From contig JACEHZ010000589.1 in the NCBI GenBank assembly GCA_017893485.1, forward strand, positions 1,366,501 through 1,430,500: a stretch of 64,000 nt of DNA. Direction: 5' to 3'. Both the position numbers and the translations under genes were made by a program. This document shows positions 21,820 to 33,560 of the stretch, piece by piece (the stretch's first letter is position 1; each line of letters begins with the position of its first letter). The notes below the pieces were generated by a model, which saw only the letters and a program-made list of their open reading frames with translations, was not told where the DNA came from and did no database searches. This DNA is from Hemerocallis citrina. Its lineage: Eukaryota; Streptophyta; Magnoliopsida; Asparagales; Asphodelaceae.

Positions 21820-22490
21820 AGTATCTAAGAGTGGGGGCTCGCTTAGCCAAGTGCCTAGGGTTGGGAGACGAGCCCCCAAGCTTGTTGGAAAAGCTATGGG
21901 GACGTCGAGAGCCGAAGGTAGAGGCTTGCTTAGCCGAGCATCGAGGGTCAGAAGACGAGCCCCATACTTGTTGGAAAAGCTATGGGGACGTCGAGAGCCG
22001 AAGAGTGGGTGCTCGCTTAGCCGAGCGACTAGGGTCAGGAGACAAGCCCCCAAGCTTGTTGGAAAAGCTATGGGGACGTCGAGGGCCAAAGGTAGGGGCT
22101 CGCTTAGCCGAGTATCGAGGATCGGAAGATGAGCCTTATACTTGTTGGAAAAAGCTATGGGGATGTTGAGAGCTGAAGAGTGGGGGCTCGCTTAGCCGAG
22201 CACCTAGGGTCGGGAGACGAGCCCCCATGCTTGTTGGAAAAGTTTTGGGGACATCTAGAGCCAAAGGTAGGGGCTCGCTTAGCCGAGCATCGAGGGTCAG
22301 AAGACGAGACCCATACTTTTTGGAAAAATCTGTGGGGACATCGAAAGCCGAAGAGTGGGGGCTCGCTTAGCCGAGCGCCTAGGGTTGAGAGATGGGCCCC
22401 CATGCTTGTTGGAAAAGCTATGGGGATGTCGAGAGCCGAAGGTATGGGCTCACTTATCCAAGCAGCGAGGGTCGGAAAACGAGCCCCATA
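21820..22490. repeat. Tandem repeat A, about 88-bp units
   Basis: About seven to eight copies of a unit with GCTCGCTTAGCCGAGC, then CATGCTTGTTGGAAAAGC and GGGGACGTCGAGAGCC. Two unit variants tend to alternate. It lies between the 3' LTR and repeat B in the non-coding 3' region of the element. Confidence 0.85.
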
Positions 22491-24060
22491 CTTGTTGGAA
22501 AGCCTTGGTGTGGTTCGCGGTGACATCCGAGCGTCGAGCCCAAAGTTTTTAGAAGAAGCTTGGTGTGGCTTGCCGTGTCATTCGAGCATCGAGCGCCTTG
22601 CTTGTAGGAGAGCCTTGGTGTGGCTCGCGGTGACATCCGATCTTTGAGTCCCAAGACTTGTTGGAAAAATCTTGGTGTGGCTCGAATTCACTACCGAGCT
22701 CCGAGCCCCAAGACTTGTTGGAAAAGCCTGGTGTGGCTCGCGGTGACATCCGTGCGTCAAGCCCCCAAAACTTGTTGGAAAAGCTTGGTGTGGCTCGCGG
22801 TGACATCCGAGCGCCGAGCCTCAGCTTGTGGGAAAAGCCTGGTGTGGCTTGCGGTGACATCCAAGCATCGAGCCTCCAAAACTTATTGGAGAAGCTTGGC
22901 GTGGCTCGCGGTGACATTCGAGCATCGACCCCCAAATCTTGTAGGAGAAGTTTGGAGTGGCTCGCAGTGACATCCGAATGTCAAGCCCCAAACATTGTAG
23001 GAGAAGCTTGGAGTGGCTCGCGGTGACATCCGAGCGTTGAGCCCCAAACCTTATAAGAGAAGCTTGGCGTGGCTCGTGGTGACATCCGAGCGTCGACCCC
23101 CACACCTTGTAGGAGAGGCTTGGAATGGCTCGCGATGACATCCGAGTGTCGACCCCCAAACCTTGTAGGAAAAGCTAGCTCGCGGTGACATCTGAGCGTC
23201 GAGCCCCAAACCTTGTAGGAGAAGCTTGGAGTGGCTCGCGGTGACATCCAAGCATCGAGCCCCAAACATTGTAGGAGAAGCTTAGTGTGGCTCACGGTGT
23301 CATCCGAGCGTCGAGCCCCACGCTTGTAGGAGAAGCTTGGACTGGCTCGCGGTGACATCCAAGCGTGAGCCCCAAACCTTGTAGAAGAAGCTGAGAATGG
23401 CTCGCGGTGACATCCGAGCTCCGAGCCCCAAGACTTGTTGGAAAAGTCTTGGTGTGACTCGAATTCACTACCGAGCTCCCCGCCCCAAGACTTGTTGGAG
23501 AAGCTTGGCATGGCTCGCAGTGACATCCGAGCATCGACCCCCAAACCTTGTAGGAGATGCTTGGAGTGGCTCGCAGTGACATCTAAGCGTCGACCCCCAA
23601 ACCTTGTAGGAGAGGCTTGGAGTGGCTCGCGGTGACATCCGAGCGTCGAGCCCCAAACCTTTTAGGAGAAGCTTGGAGTGGCTCGCGGTGACATCCGAGC
23701 GTCGAGCCCCAAACGTTGTAGGAGAAGCTTGGTGTGGCTCGCGGTGTCATCCGAGTGTCGAGCCCCACGCTTGTAGGAGAAGCTTGGAGTGGCTCGCGGT
23801 GACATCCGAGCGTCGAGCCCCAAACCTTGTAGGAGAAGCTGGGAATGGCTCGCAGTGACATCCGAGCCCCAAGACTTGTTGGAAAAGTCTTGATGTGGCT
23901 CGAATTCACTACCGAGCTCCGAGCCCCAAGACTTGTTGGGTAAGCTTGGCGTGGCTCGCAGTGACATCCGAGCGTCGACCCCCAAACCTTGTAGGAGAAG
24001 CTTGGAGTGGCTCGCGGTGACATCCGAGCGTCGAGCCCCCAAAACTTGTTGGAAAAGCTT
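22490..24060. repeat. Tandem repeat B, about 56-bp units
   Basis: Roughly 25-28 copies of a unit containing GGCTCGCGGTGACATCCGAG, CGTCGAGCCCCAAACCTTG and TAGGAGAAGCTTGG. Variants with CGAATTCACTACCGAGC recur at 22.68, 23.46 and 23.90 kb, suggesting longer-period duplications. Open frames of 60-190 residues here only reflect the repeat. Confidence 0.88.
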
Positions 24061-24316
24061 TGGTGTTGAAAAAGGTGTAGTACTCGAGTAGTTGGCCATG
24101 TGTTCCGAGCCGTTGTACCGGCTGATAGGGCCGAGGGTAAAGATGTATTTTTACGCTCTAGGCTGACGTCATGGGCGTGAAAATCGAAGCGTTTTAGATC
24201 CTGGTGGCCATTAGATCTTGATGATCAATATCCAACGGTCAGATCTTCTCGTGGAATTCGAGGAGTCCCTTCCCCTATTATAAATCTCCCACCCTCCCTT
24301 AATTTCTTCACCTTGT
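24061..24316. other. Unique segment of the Tat-like element with TATA-like motif
   Basis: After the last repeat B unit, 256 bp of non-repetitive DNA includes CTATTATAAATCTCCC near 24277 on the + strand, antisense to the element. It ends at the LTR start TGTCACGCC. No protein similarity is seen. Confidence 0.45.
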
Positions 24317-27300
24317 TGTCACGCCCCGCTTCCCAAAAATACGGAATACGAGCACATAACATTGGCCCAGCGAATGACTGACGTCACTCATAAGCTGTTT
24401 ATCCGATCAACTCAACAATATAAACAATACAGAACAATTGCGCAGACAATAATAATAATCTTATGAACAATAATACTTGGAATGTAGCAATAAAAATATC
24501 CAAATACAATAATAATAATCCAATGTCTGGTAATAAATAGCAATATTCGGGTCGTAAGCCCAATACAGTGAAATAACAATAGTTCAATATTTAAGTCTCA
24601 ATACATTAAGTTTATTAAAACAATAAGCAATTAGAAAGCAGTAGTCTTCAGACTGTTTGTTCTCTAACTCCAGCAGACAATTGTTCTCCAGAATTTGCAA
24701 TTTAATAAATTGCAGGAAGAGGAAAAGAAAACAAAACGCCCGTTAATGCAAGTTACGGACTGCTTGTAGTGTAGGCACAAGTACATGGAAAAAATGATAA
24801 CTAATAACATGGAATAGGCATGATAATAAAATATAAAAACTAGCATGTCAAGATAAACAAGTATAAGTAATATGTAATAAGTGTCGAGTGAACAAGTATC
24901 ATGTAATATTCGATATCAATAGGAACAATGATGAACAATATACAATGTCGATGTTGTGTTAATCCTTAAGTCTATTATTTATTTTAATCCTAACTAATGC
25001 ATGTACTAATGTGTCCCATGTGTTCCGTACCACAAGTTCGATGCATGCAATCAATTTCGTTTAGAGTATAGTGGTAGATTTTATAGTTCATGTACTGGGT
25101 ATGGTGACGATAACGGTAAAAATACTGGACATGTGTAATTTCTTACACGATGCCGATAACGGTAATAATCACTGGCCATCATCCGAGTACAGTCCCCATA
25201 TCATCAACTACTCTAGTTAATTCCTTAAACCCCGGCTTGTTAATTATTTATCAATGCAACAATACAATATGCAATATAAGATATGAGATGAACAATAGTA
25301 TCAATAGGGGAAACAATAGGATGATAACTAGAAATAGGACAATTAGAACGATGAAAATAAATCATTAGGATCATGCAATGCAACATACATACATCAATTT
25401 ATGTAATAATATGATATAAGAATAATTAATTCATTAAAAAGTAGTATCCAAAATTCTGGACAGAAAGTGCAACCAGTACAAAAATACAGTTTCCCGCTGA
25501 CTCAGAAATTGAAAGTTGAACCCATCAAAAAATCTAGAAACTAGACTTCCATACAGTTCCAAAGCATACTTAAAGTTCAAATTCCGACAGCAGTAGCTAG
25601 GTCAAACACAATGTTCTTTACAGATTTTATGTTCAGACAGAATTTCGACATCTTATTGTTTTAATTTTTGAATCAGTAAAAACTCAATATTAAATTCAGT
25701 AAAAATATAATCTAGACTCCTAAACATGTTAAGCAACAATATGGAAACTTTCATAGCAAAATTTTATCATTTGATCAGCCTTTCTACTGTTTAAACATGA
25801 AAGGTACGAGAATCTGAAAATCTGAAATGTAAAAATATAGCTGTAGTAAAACAGGCATAACTTTTGCTACAAAACTCTGAATTCGAAAATTCTGGATGTT
25901 ATTGGCAACTAGACACTTGGGGCTACATTTCATATTCAGAAAGTATTTCATTTTAAGGTCATTTACTGGTTCGAAAACAGTGATCAAAGTTCAGGTCAGT
26001 AAGCATTTACAGTTTTTAGGGTATTTTTTTTTTAAAATAAATTAATTGAACATGATGGGTATTGATTCTATAGTCAATAAACTGTGTAACTAGAATGATA
26101 GGTGTCCAAACACGATAAATAAAATTTAGAATACACACATATACAAGTCTAACATCAATTAGTCATCAAACGATCAAACGACATACAACCTAACGATTGT
26201 CTCTATAATAATTTATTTGTATTGTGACTTGTATGAATAACCCTATTATCAATTCTACATACATTTATGAAAGATCCAAACATTAGATTCAAAGTATCAC
26301 GATGTCAAGAATATTGGGGTTAGTTTGTGTAAACCCTCAATAGACCCAACGAAAGAGATAACCAAGGATAATACGATAACAAAGAGATCCACTTGCAAGA
26401 ATTTCAATAACACTTGAATTTGATACAATTAGCAATTCAAGAGAACGGTGACTTGCCTGTTAGACGGTGATAACGAATACCAATAATAACGGGATAAGGG
26501 TCCCGAAGCAACGAACTCACGAACTAGTAAATCCCCAAAGCAGCACGTGCAATATACGTGCAATTAAATTCCAAGGTAACCCAACACACAAAAGAGACAG
26601 CAGCAGCAAGAGACGACCACAGCAACAGGGCCAGGGCAGTGGCGGCGCTGGCTGAGGGCGGCGAAGGGGTCAGCGCGACGGTGTGTCGCGGTTGACGTTG
26701 ACGGAGTGGCGACGGTGAATAGGGGGATCGGGATTTGGGGTTGATGGGTTTAGGGGTTTGATGCTCTGGAGCTGATGTGTCGACGGGAAGGGAGGACAGT
26801 CAGGGGTGGGGTTCGATCTGGGTGGAGCTCGACGGGAGGTCGGGGGCTTGCCGGAGGCTACCTGGGAAGAAGAACAGGAGTCGGGAAGGAAGATGAACTG
26901 TGAACAGGGGATTTTTGGGTCTGATCGGGGAGAGAGAAATAGAGAGAAGAGAGAAAGAGGAGAGAGGAGAGAGAATAAGTGGCTAGGGTTTCGAAAATGT
27001 AAAAAAACTAGGGTTTGCATTAGAGTCGTATTTATAGAGTACAATAAGGGTTACTGGGTTGGTGAATTAGGATCCAGTAAAACTGAATTTGGATCAAGAA
27101 TAAATGAAATTGGATTTTAGGGTTCAATAAGAGGTAGATCAAAATCAATATGGTTCAAATAAAAAATACCCACAATAAAAAAAATAAAAATAGGATTAAT
27201 AAGAAAATAATTCATCAAGAAGATCAATGAGTTTCATGAACAAGAATTTAAATCCAAATAAATAAATAAATAATACACATGAATTGAATATAAACTGGGC

Positions 27301-27448
27301 TTGAAAATAAGTTAGAATTTGCCAAGAAAACTAGCTCTAGTACAATAACAAAATAATTCAATAGATGAATTTTAATTAAATAATCAAGAAACGACAATTA
27401 ATTATTATAATAATAAATCATACAATAAAATAATATCTGGGTTTAACA
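24317..27448 (-). mobile_element. LTR of the TGTCACGCCCC family, minus orientation
   Basis: It starts TGTCACGCCCCGCTTCCC and shares blocks with the solo LTR at 16292, for example GAGGAAAAGAAAACAAAACG with TGCAAGTTACGG. By similarity it ends near GGGTTTAACA at 27448, about 3.1 kb. No matching 5-bp duplication is found (CTTGT on the left, ATTTA on the right), so it is probably part of a rearranged element rather than a simple solo LTR. Confidence 0.7.
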
Positions 27449-27521
27449 ATTTACTAAAATGACCCAATATATATATATATTGGGTCATTTTAACAATTTA
27501 ACAATTTACTAAAATGACCCA

Positions 27522-27589
<68 letters not shown>
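27449..27589. repeat. AT palindrome and (TA)n at the inverted LTR junction
   Basis: AACAATTTACTAAAATGACC occurs twice in direct orientation, and AAAATGACCCAATA with its complement TATTGGGTCATTTT forms a perfect palindrome around a short TA core. A (TA)n run of about 66 bp follows at 27524-27589. The tract lies between two LTRs of one family in opposite orientation. Confidence 0.8.
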
Positions 27590-27593
<4 letters not shown>

Positions 27594-30399
27594 GGACTCA
27601 AATACAAATAGTTGATCAATAAGATCTAGAAAATAAGATCAAAACACATCATTATTTGAAATGAATAAATTTTTGATTAGAAAAATACCTTAATATGAAA
27701 TCCAAAATGATTTTAACAAATAATGAATCTATAATATCGAAATACATAAAATATTCAGAAAATACGTATTTATGGGAATGGGGTTACACTCTCCCTACTT
27801 CATCTAAACCCCGGCCTCCCTACCCTCTCCCTCTCTCCTGCTGGTTGCGCTGCTCAACACAGCCGACACCCCAGCTCAGGCCGACCCTCCCCTATTTCGG
27901 CCTGCACCTATCCCGACGCCACTAGCCCCAATCGCCATCTCCCCTAGCCGCACCCTCCATCACCTGAGCTCCCTTGTACCCCTTTCATTCTCTCTCCCCG
28001 TCTCTTCCCTCCGGCGCCGTCGTCAGCCAGCGCCCAGGCCGCACCCCCAACCCCGCTCTCTCTCTCTTGTGGTCTCTCTCTCTCTCTCTATTGCTTAAGA
28101 GCTTGCGCGTGTGATTGTGCGAGTCGTTCATGGGTTCGTTTCTTTTGGTTTGTTGATTTTGATTCGTGGATTTTTCTCGTTGGCCGGAAATCCGTTCACG
28201 TTATTCTTGGTATTCGTTTCATCTTCGGTTAAGGCAAGTAACTTGTACTCAAATTCCTTTGTATGATACAAGTCAAAAATACTACTTGTAGTGTAGTTGG
28301 GTTCTAGAGACAATTCGTGTGTGAAACCCCTTGTTGATATTGTCTCTATAGTGATTTGACCATAGTTGCCTCACGACACAATATTGACATGAAACAACTT
28401 AGGTTTTGTCGTTCTTGATTTGATCATGTATGTGAGACTTCTTGTGAGAATTTGGGTATTTGTTGAGAACCATGTGATACACTTGTTTTAGATATGTTAA
28501 TTACCCTACTTCATGATGTTTGGATACTTGGTAGACTCGATTTCATGTTTGGTTGTGTTTGGATCAAGTTTCGTTGAATCAATGTTGATTTTTGTTTGTG
28601 AGAAAATTCTATGTTTTGCCGATATTCTGTCTTGATCAGTAATATAGACCATATTAAAGTCAGAATCTTAATTTCAGTATAAAACATGATTTGTAGAGAA
28701 ATTCGTCTTCTTTCCAACCCCTCTAACCTTACTCGATTTTGTTTTCATATGTGTGAGATATGGCTGTTTTACTACAGAGGTGTAGATCATTTTCAGATTT
28801 CGTTTCTCGATGAATTTGATGACTAAATTATTTTGATACTTGGGATACATATATTATTTTGATCCAAAACTTCTGTCAGTATTTCTTTATCTAATTAGGG
28901 ATTATCCAGAATTTTGGTGGATTTTATTGATGAGTTTTATATGCCATTTCATGCTTGTTTATGAAAGCTATACTTGCTGTATTTTGCTCGCTGTTATGTA
29001 AAGAATCGTATTTTCACCCTGATTCCTTTTACTGTATGAAAAATATTCGTGAAAAATGAAAGTTAGCCTACCTTGTCTATTTTCATCTCTCTTTGACGTA
29101 TTTGGATTTTGTTTCACTGATTGTGAGATATTATAGTTTTCGTACAGCAGTGTTGGGAATTCCAGATTTGTCAAACTATCGTTTCTTGATATTTTCTGAT
29201 TTTTGATGACTGATCTAATTTTACTGGAAAATTATGAAATTTTATATTTTGATACTAGACAGATAGGTGAATACCCCAGATTTTTCGTGGATTTATTTAT
29301 TGAGTTTTGATGCTATTTTCCTGACTGAGAATTAGATTTACTGATTTCTGCCTGAACGTGTTTTCTGGATTCAAATCAGTTTTGAGTTATGATTTTGTGA
29401 ATTACTATATGAATTAATTATACTCGCTGGATTTGGTTGGGAGTCTATTTTCTCGACGAATTCAGATTTGTATTTTTGTAACTCTGGGAATTTCTATTTT
29501 ACTAGGTATGGTCTTGCTGTCCTGAACTTGAGATTTGGTTATTTTGTTCCTTTATGAGTTGTCTTGCACCCGTACTTGTTTATCTTGCAACTTGAACTTG
29601 TTACTTATTTGTTTGATATTAATAATAAAATTAACCAAACCGGCGTTTTAAAGGGACAGATCTAATAGTGGATAATTCAGAAACGTGTACTCAGAAGAGA
29701 ATCTATTGATTCTATGTGATACTTGGCTTGATACTTGAGATTTGGCTTGATACTTGATTACTTGAGGCTTGATATTTCACTACTTGAGGCTTGATACTTC
29801 ACTCTTAAGGCTTGTTTACTTGATACTTGAGGCTTGATACTTGATACTTGATTCTTGAGGCTTGTCCCTGAGTACACTGCTCTATATGGTCTACTATGAA
29901 ATCTAAAACGAAATTGCATTGACTGTAGCAACCATGTGATAAAAGGCTGACACATGAAGTGTTACCTGGATAGTAATAACTACAAGACTTAATATACGAC
30001 ACTTGAATATGATACATCCTTACTTGATACTTGATTACATGATACATGAGACTTGATGCTGAACATGATTACTTGACACTTGTACCTGACTACGTGATAC
30101 TTGTTTACTTGTTACTTGATTTTGTGATACTTGCTACATGACACTTGTTAGCACTACAACAAAATTGCCCTACAGCGGCATTTTTACCCCGGCGCTTTCG
30201 AGAAACGCCGGGGACGAAAAGAAATTATTAATTGAAAAATAAAAATACCTTTATTTCCCTGGCGCTTCCTACAGAACGCCAGTGTAGTCATATATTCCCC
30301 AGCATTTGGTAAGAAACGCCGAGTATACTCTATACCTAAACTTATTATTAATCCTTCGCTTCTCTCTCTCCTGTTTACGCAACCCAAAACCCAAATCCC

Positions 30400-30786
30400 G
30401 CTAGCTTCTCTCTCCTGTAAACCTTAGTCCATCGCCGCAACCCAAATCCCGCGATCCCCGCGCTCGTCTTCTCCGGCGTGCTCCCGCGTATTCTCTCCGG
30501 CGTCGTCATCGCCCTTGCACGCCATCTTTTCCCCCCTTTCTCTAGCTCTCAAACCCTAGAACCTCGATTCTGTACGATTTCTCCCCAAAATCTAGGATTT
30601 GATCTAGGGTTTCGGTTTTTGATCTATTTGGGGGTTATTTTGGGGTTTGATCGTCGTTTTGGGGTTAGATTAGGGTTTTTTGGATATGTTTGGTTGTTTA
30701 GGTTTGGTTTTTTTGGTTGCAGGATAGGATTTGGTTGATTGGCGATGGCGTCGAAGAGGATTTTGAAGGAACTGAAGGATATTTAG
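30400..30786 (+). pseudogene. Captured 5' UTR and exon 1 of a ubiquitin-conjugating enzyme E2
   Basis: ATG at 30745 starts MASKRILKELKD, the N-terminus of the UBC8/UBC10/UBC28-type plant E2 family. The next codons end ATTTAG before GTTTGT; the normal gene would have CTTCAG before the intron, so Gln is now a stop (30784-30786). Upstream is leader-like DNA with a probable 5' UTR intron ending TTGGTTGCAG at 30722. The remaining exons, including the active-site Cys, are absent. This fits a host gene fragment picked up by a CACTA element. Confidence 0.82.
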
Positions 30787-31727
30787 GTTTGTCCTACTTC
30801 TATTACTTTAGTTTTAATTCTTTTAAAATTTTGTTATGATGCATTGCACATTTGCTAATGGTGAAGTCACCAGGAAGCCGCCTTTAAGATTGATGCAATT
30901 GATATGTAGAAAGATGCTAGCAATATTTTGTTAACGCTATAATATTCCTATAAGAACACAATGAGTCTTCATTTATCTAGCTTTAGAGAATATTTTTCAA
31001 GGCAGTACGTTTGTATAGGTATCTATATCCATCTAAGCCGCACTAATAAAGTTGAAAGAGATAGCAAACTTTGATGTCTCACAAATGTGCTATGATATTG
31101 GACGTGCTAAAATGCAATTAAGCACTAATTATTCACAAATTAATTCTTTTATATAGATGTTAAACATAGTCTATTTAGTCATCAAAGGGTTAGTGTTGGC
31201 AAATTACACAGTGACCAAATTAAAGACTGATTACACCCATATATTTGAAATAACATATTACTTCTTAGATTTCCCCTTAAAATTTGATATGGAACACTAA
31301 CCCAGCCTGCATAATGAAGGTCCAGAACCCAGCCCGTTGGAATCTGAACTTCATAAGCCTTATTCTTGGTTGTATGTTTTGTTAAATCCTATTTAATGAA
31401 ACACGGGGTTTTTTACCCACCGCTTAATGATAAAAAAACAACACTCATTATGTAGTAGCTTGAGTTTGCAATGCAATACTGTTATGTAAAGTTGCTTGTG
31501 AATGCTTATCACTTTTTATGCATCCAAAATGTAGATCTAGTAGAAGTTTGATCAACGATACATAACTGCGGTGCTGTTTCTCCTCCTTCATTAAAATGTT
31601 CTTTCCTTCTTTCTCCATCATGGTATGTGTTTGCGGAGAATCCTAAGAAGAGGGTGCTATACTATCTTGAACTTGTGAAGAAAATACACGAAAACATGTA
31701 TGTGCACATGCCACATGCGCATCATGA
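30787..31727. other. Outer CACTA interior, unidentified
   Basis: AT-rich DNA after the captured exon. Near 31630-31715 an open stretch reads FAENPKKRVLYYLELVKKI, which looks exon-like but was not recognised. It ends at the TGA target of the inner CACTA. Confidence 0.4.
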
Positions 31728-32290
31728 CACTACAAAAGAAAGCAGCTTTCCCGGCGCTTTTTTCGGTCTATACCGGCGTTTTTTTACGCCGGGAAAACTT
31801 TCACCGGCGTTTACTATAACGCCAGTCCAACTGTCGCCGAAGCGAGCGTCGCTGAAACGAAGGGGTCTACACCGGCGTTTTTGGTGGACGCCGGTAAATG
31901 TTAGGACTACGCCGGCGGTCATCAAACGCCGGTGAATATCGGTTTCTGGGTGCCGTTCTTGTGCACCTATATACATACACCGGCGGTCGTAAACCGCCGG
32001 TATTTATACATTCACCGGCGGAAATAAAAACGCCGGTGTAGATCGAAAGTATACCGGCGGTCAAGAAACGCCGGTGTATGTGCGTTTATGAGCGCCTGAT
32101 TTTCTCTGTTTACGAACACCGGCGCGACCAAAAAATGCCGGTGTAGTTATATACGCCGGCGTATATAAAACGCCGGTGTACGCCTGTGCCGTTACAGCTG
32201 AAAACTTTCACCGGCGTGCGTTGAAACGCCGGTGTAGTACACACTCCAACAATTAAATTATATACACCGCCGTTTTTTAAAACGCCGTTC
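31728..32290. repeat. Left subterminal CCGGCG repeat array
   Basis: About ten short inverted pairs of CACCGGCGTTT and AAACGCCGGTG lie within 550 bp after the left end. In En/Spm such subterminal motifs bind the TNPA protein and bring the ends together; by analogy these are candidate binding sites. Confidence 0.82.
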
Positions 32291-33560
32291 TAGCTATGCC
32301 CGTTTATTTTCGATACTCCGCTTTTCCGTTCGATTTCAATTCACAGTTTCATTTACAAAACCTGTAAACTAATTCTCACAACTGATTCAATCAATTTCGT
32401 TGCATACTACTGCGCAAACCACAACCAAACACAAGAATAATTAAAGATAATCAAGTTTCACACGTGTCATATCAACGTCCAAATTCATTGATTAATTAAC
32501 AGTGTCATAATTAACAAATTAATATAGAGACTAACATCCAAAATATCCAAACAAACCAGTCTGACAAATATCCAAAATATCCCAAATTCAAAGTATGACA
32601 TAACTCTCAAAAAAAAAATCAGTCTGACATAACAACAGCAAGGAGGAGGACATAAGAACAACAACCATACAGCAAGGAGGACATAAGAACAGCAAGGAGG
32701 ACCGCAGATTCATACCCCTCGAGTAGCTTCAGCTCTGATCATCTGCATTTCCTTCATCTTGACGACCGCTCTGTGAATAAAAAATAATAGTTTAATTGAA
32801 CAGTAGATCACAATACAGAATATACATATTTTTTGAACTTGCAAAAAGAACTACCTGTGTCTCGAATTATAAGATCAAAGTGCCAACTGCAAATGGAATT
32901 GTTAATGATATATACAGAGGTAAAATAATTACATTGCAATGCTAAAAATTCCGTACTTAATTTTGTTTTTAAATATATCTAAAATAACAAAACAAATGAA
33001 AATTCAGTATCTAACTTGAAACCTTTATATTCTCCTCTGATTGGGAATATCCACTATCTAAAACAATAAAACAAATGAAAATTCAGTATCTAAGCATGTC
33101 CTTCATGGATTGTTCAGACAATCCATGAAACTGTCATCGTGGACGAAAACCAAATATAAGAAAAAAAAGAAAAATAAGATAGGGCTCATATCAAGTGTAT
33201 TTTTAGGAAACTGTCATCGTGGAAGGAAACCAAATATATATAGAAGCCAGAAATGGAAACAGAAAGAAGAAAGGTAGAGACTTTGGATACACCAGGCTAC
33301 CATAGCGGCATTTTCCTCATCTCTCTCTCATCCCTTATTTCCCTTCAGCACACGAACAGAAAGAGACATCAGCAACCATCTTAAGAGCGACAAGAACAAC
33401 AATAATAATAAATTATTATGAACAAGATGTCTCTATATGGGTTTCCAGTTCTCCACTCGAGCCCACTCTTTCTAATCACAGCCCAATTAAGAACATAGAC
33501 AACATCCACTAAACAATCCAATCATAGCCCAGTCAAAATTTGCCATCCTGGATCTTAATG
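32291..33560. other. CACTA spacer with possible last exons of ORF1
   Basis: Mostly AT-rich. On the minus strand, exon-like pieces with splice signals occur at about 32894-32852 (TTTGCAG| to CACAG|GTAG) and 32773-32711 (TTCACAG| to a TGA). They could be the 3' exons of the gene starting at 38460, but the frame is uncertain. Confidence 0.3.

Noticed and set aside
22490..24060. CRISPR-like array
   Set aside because: Units are head-to-tail copies with no unique spacers, in a plant retroelement.
21831..24099. Many 60-190-codon frames with repeated MSPRATPSFSYK-like text
   Set aside because: They arise from tandem repeats A and B whose units lack stops; no known protein.
27590..27785. Exact start of the second gypsy LTR
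   Set aside because: No TG start with similarity to the sister LTRs was found, so the boundary is left approximate.
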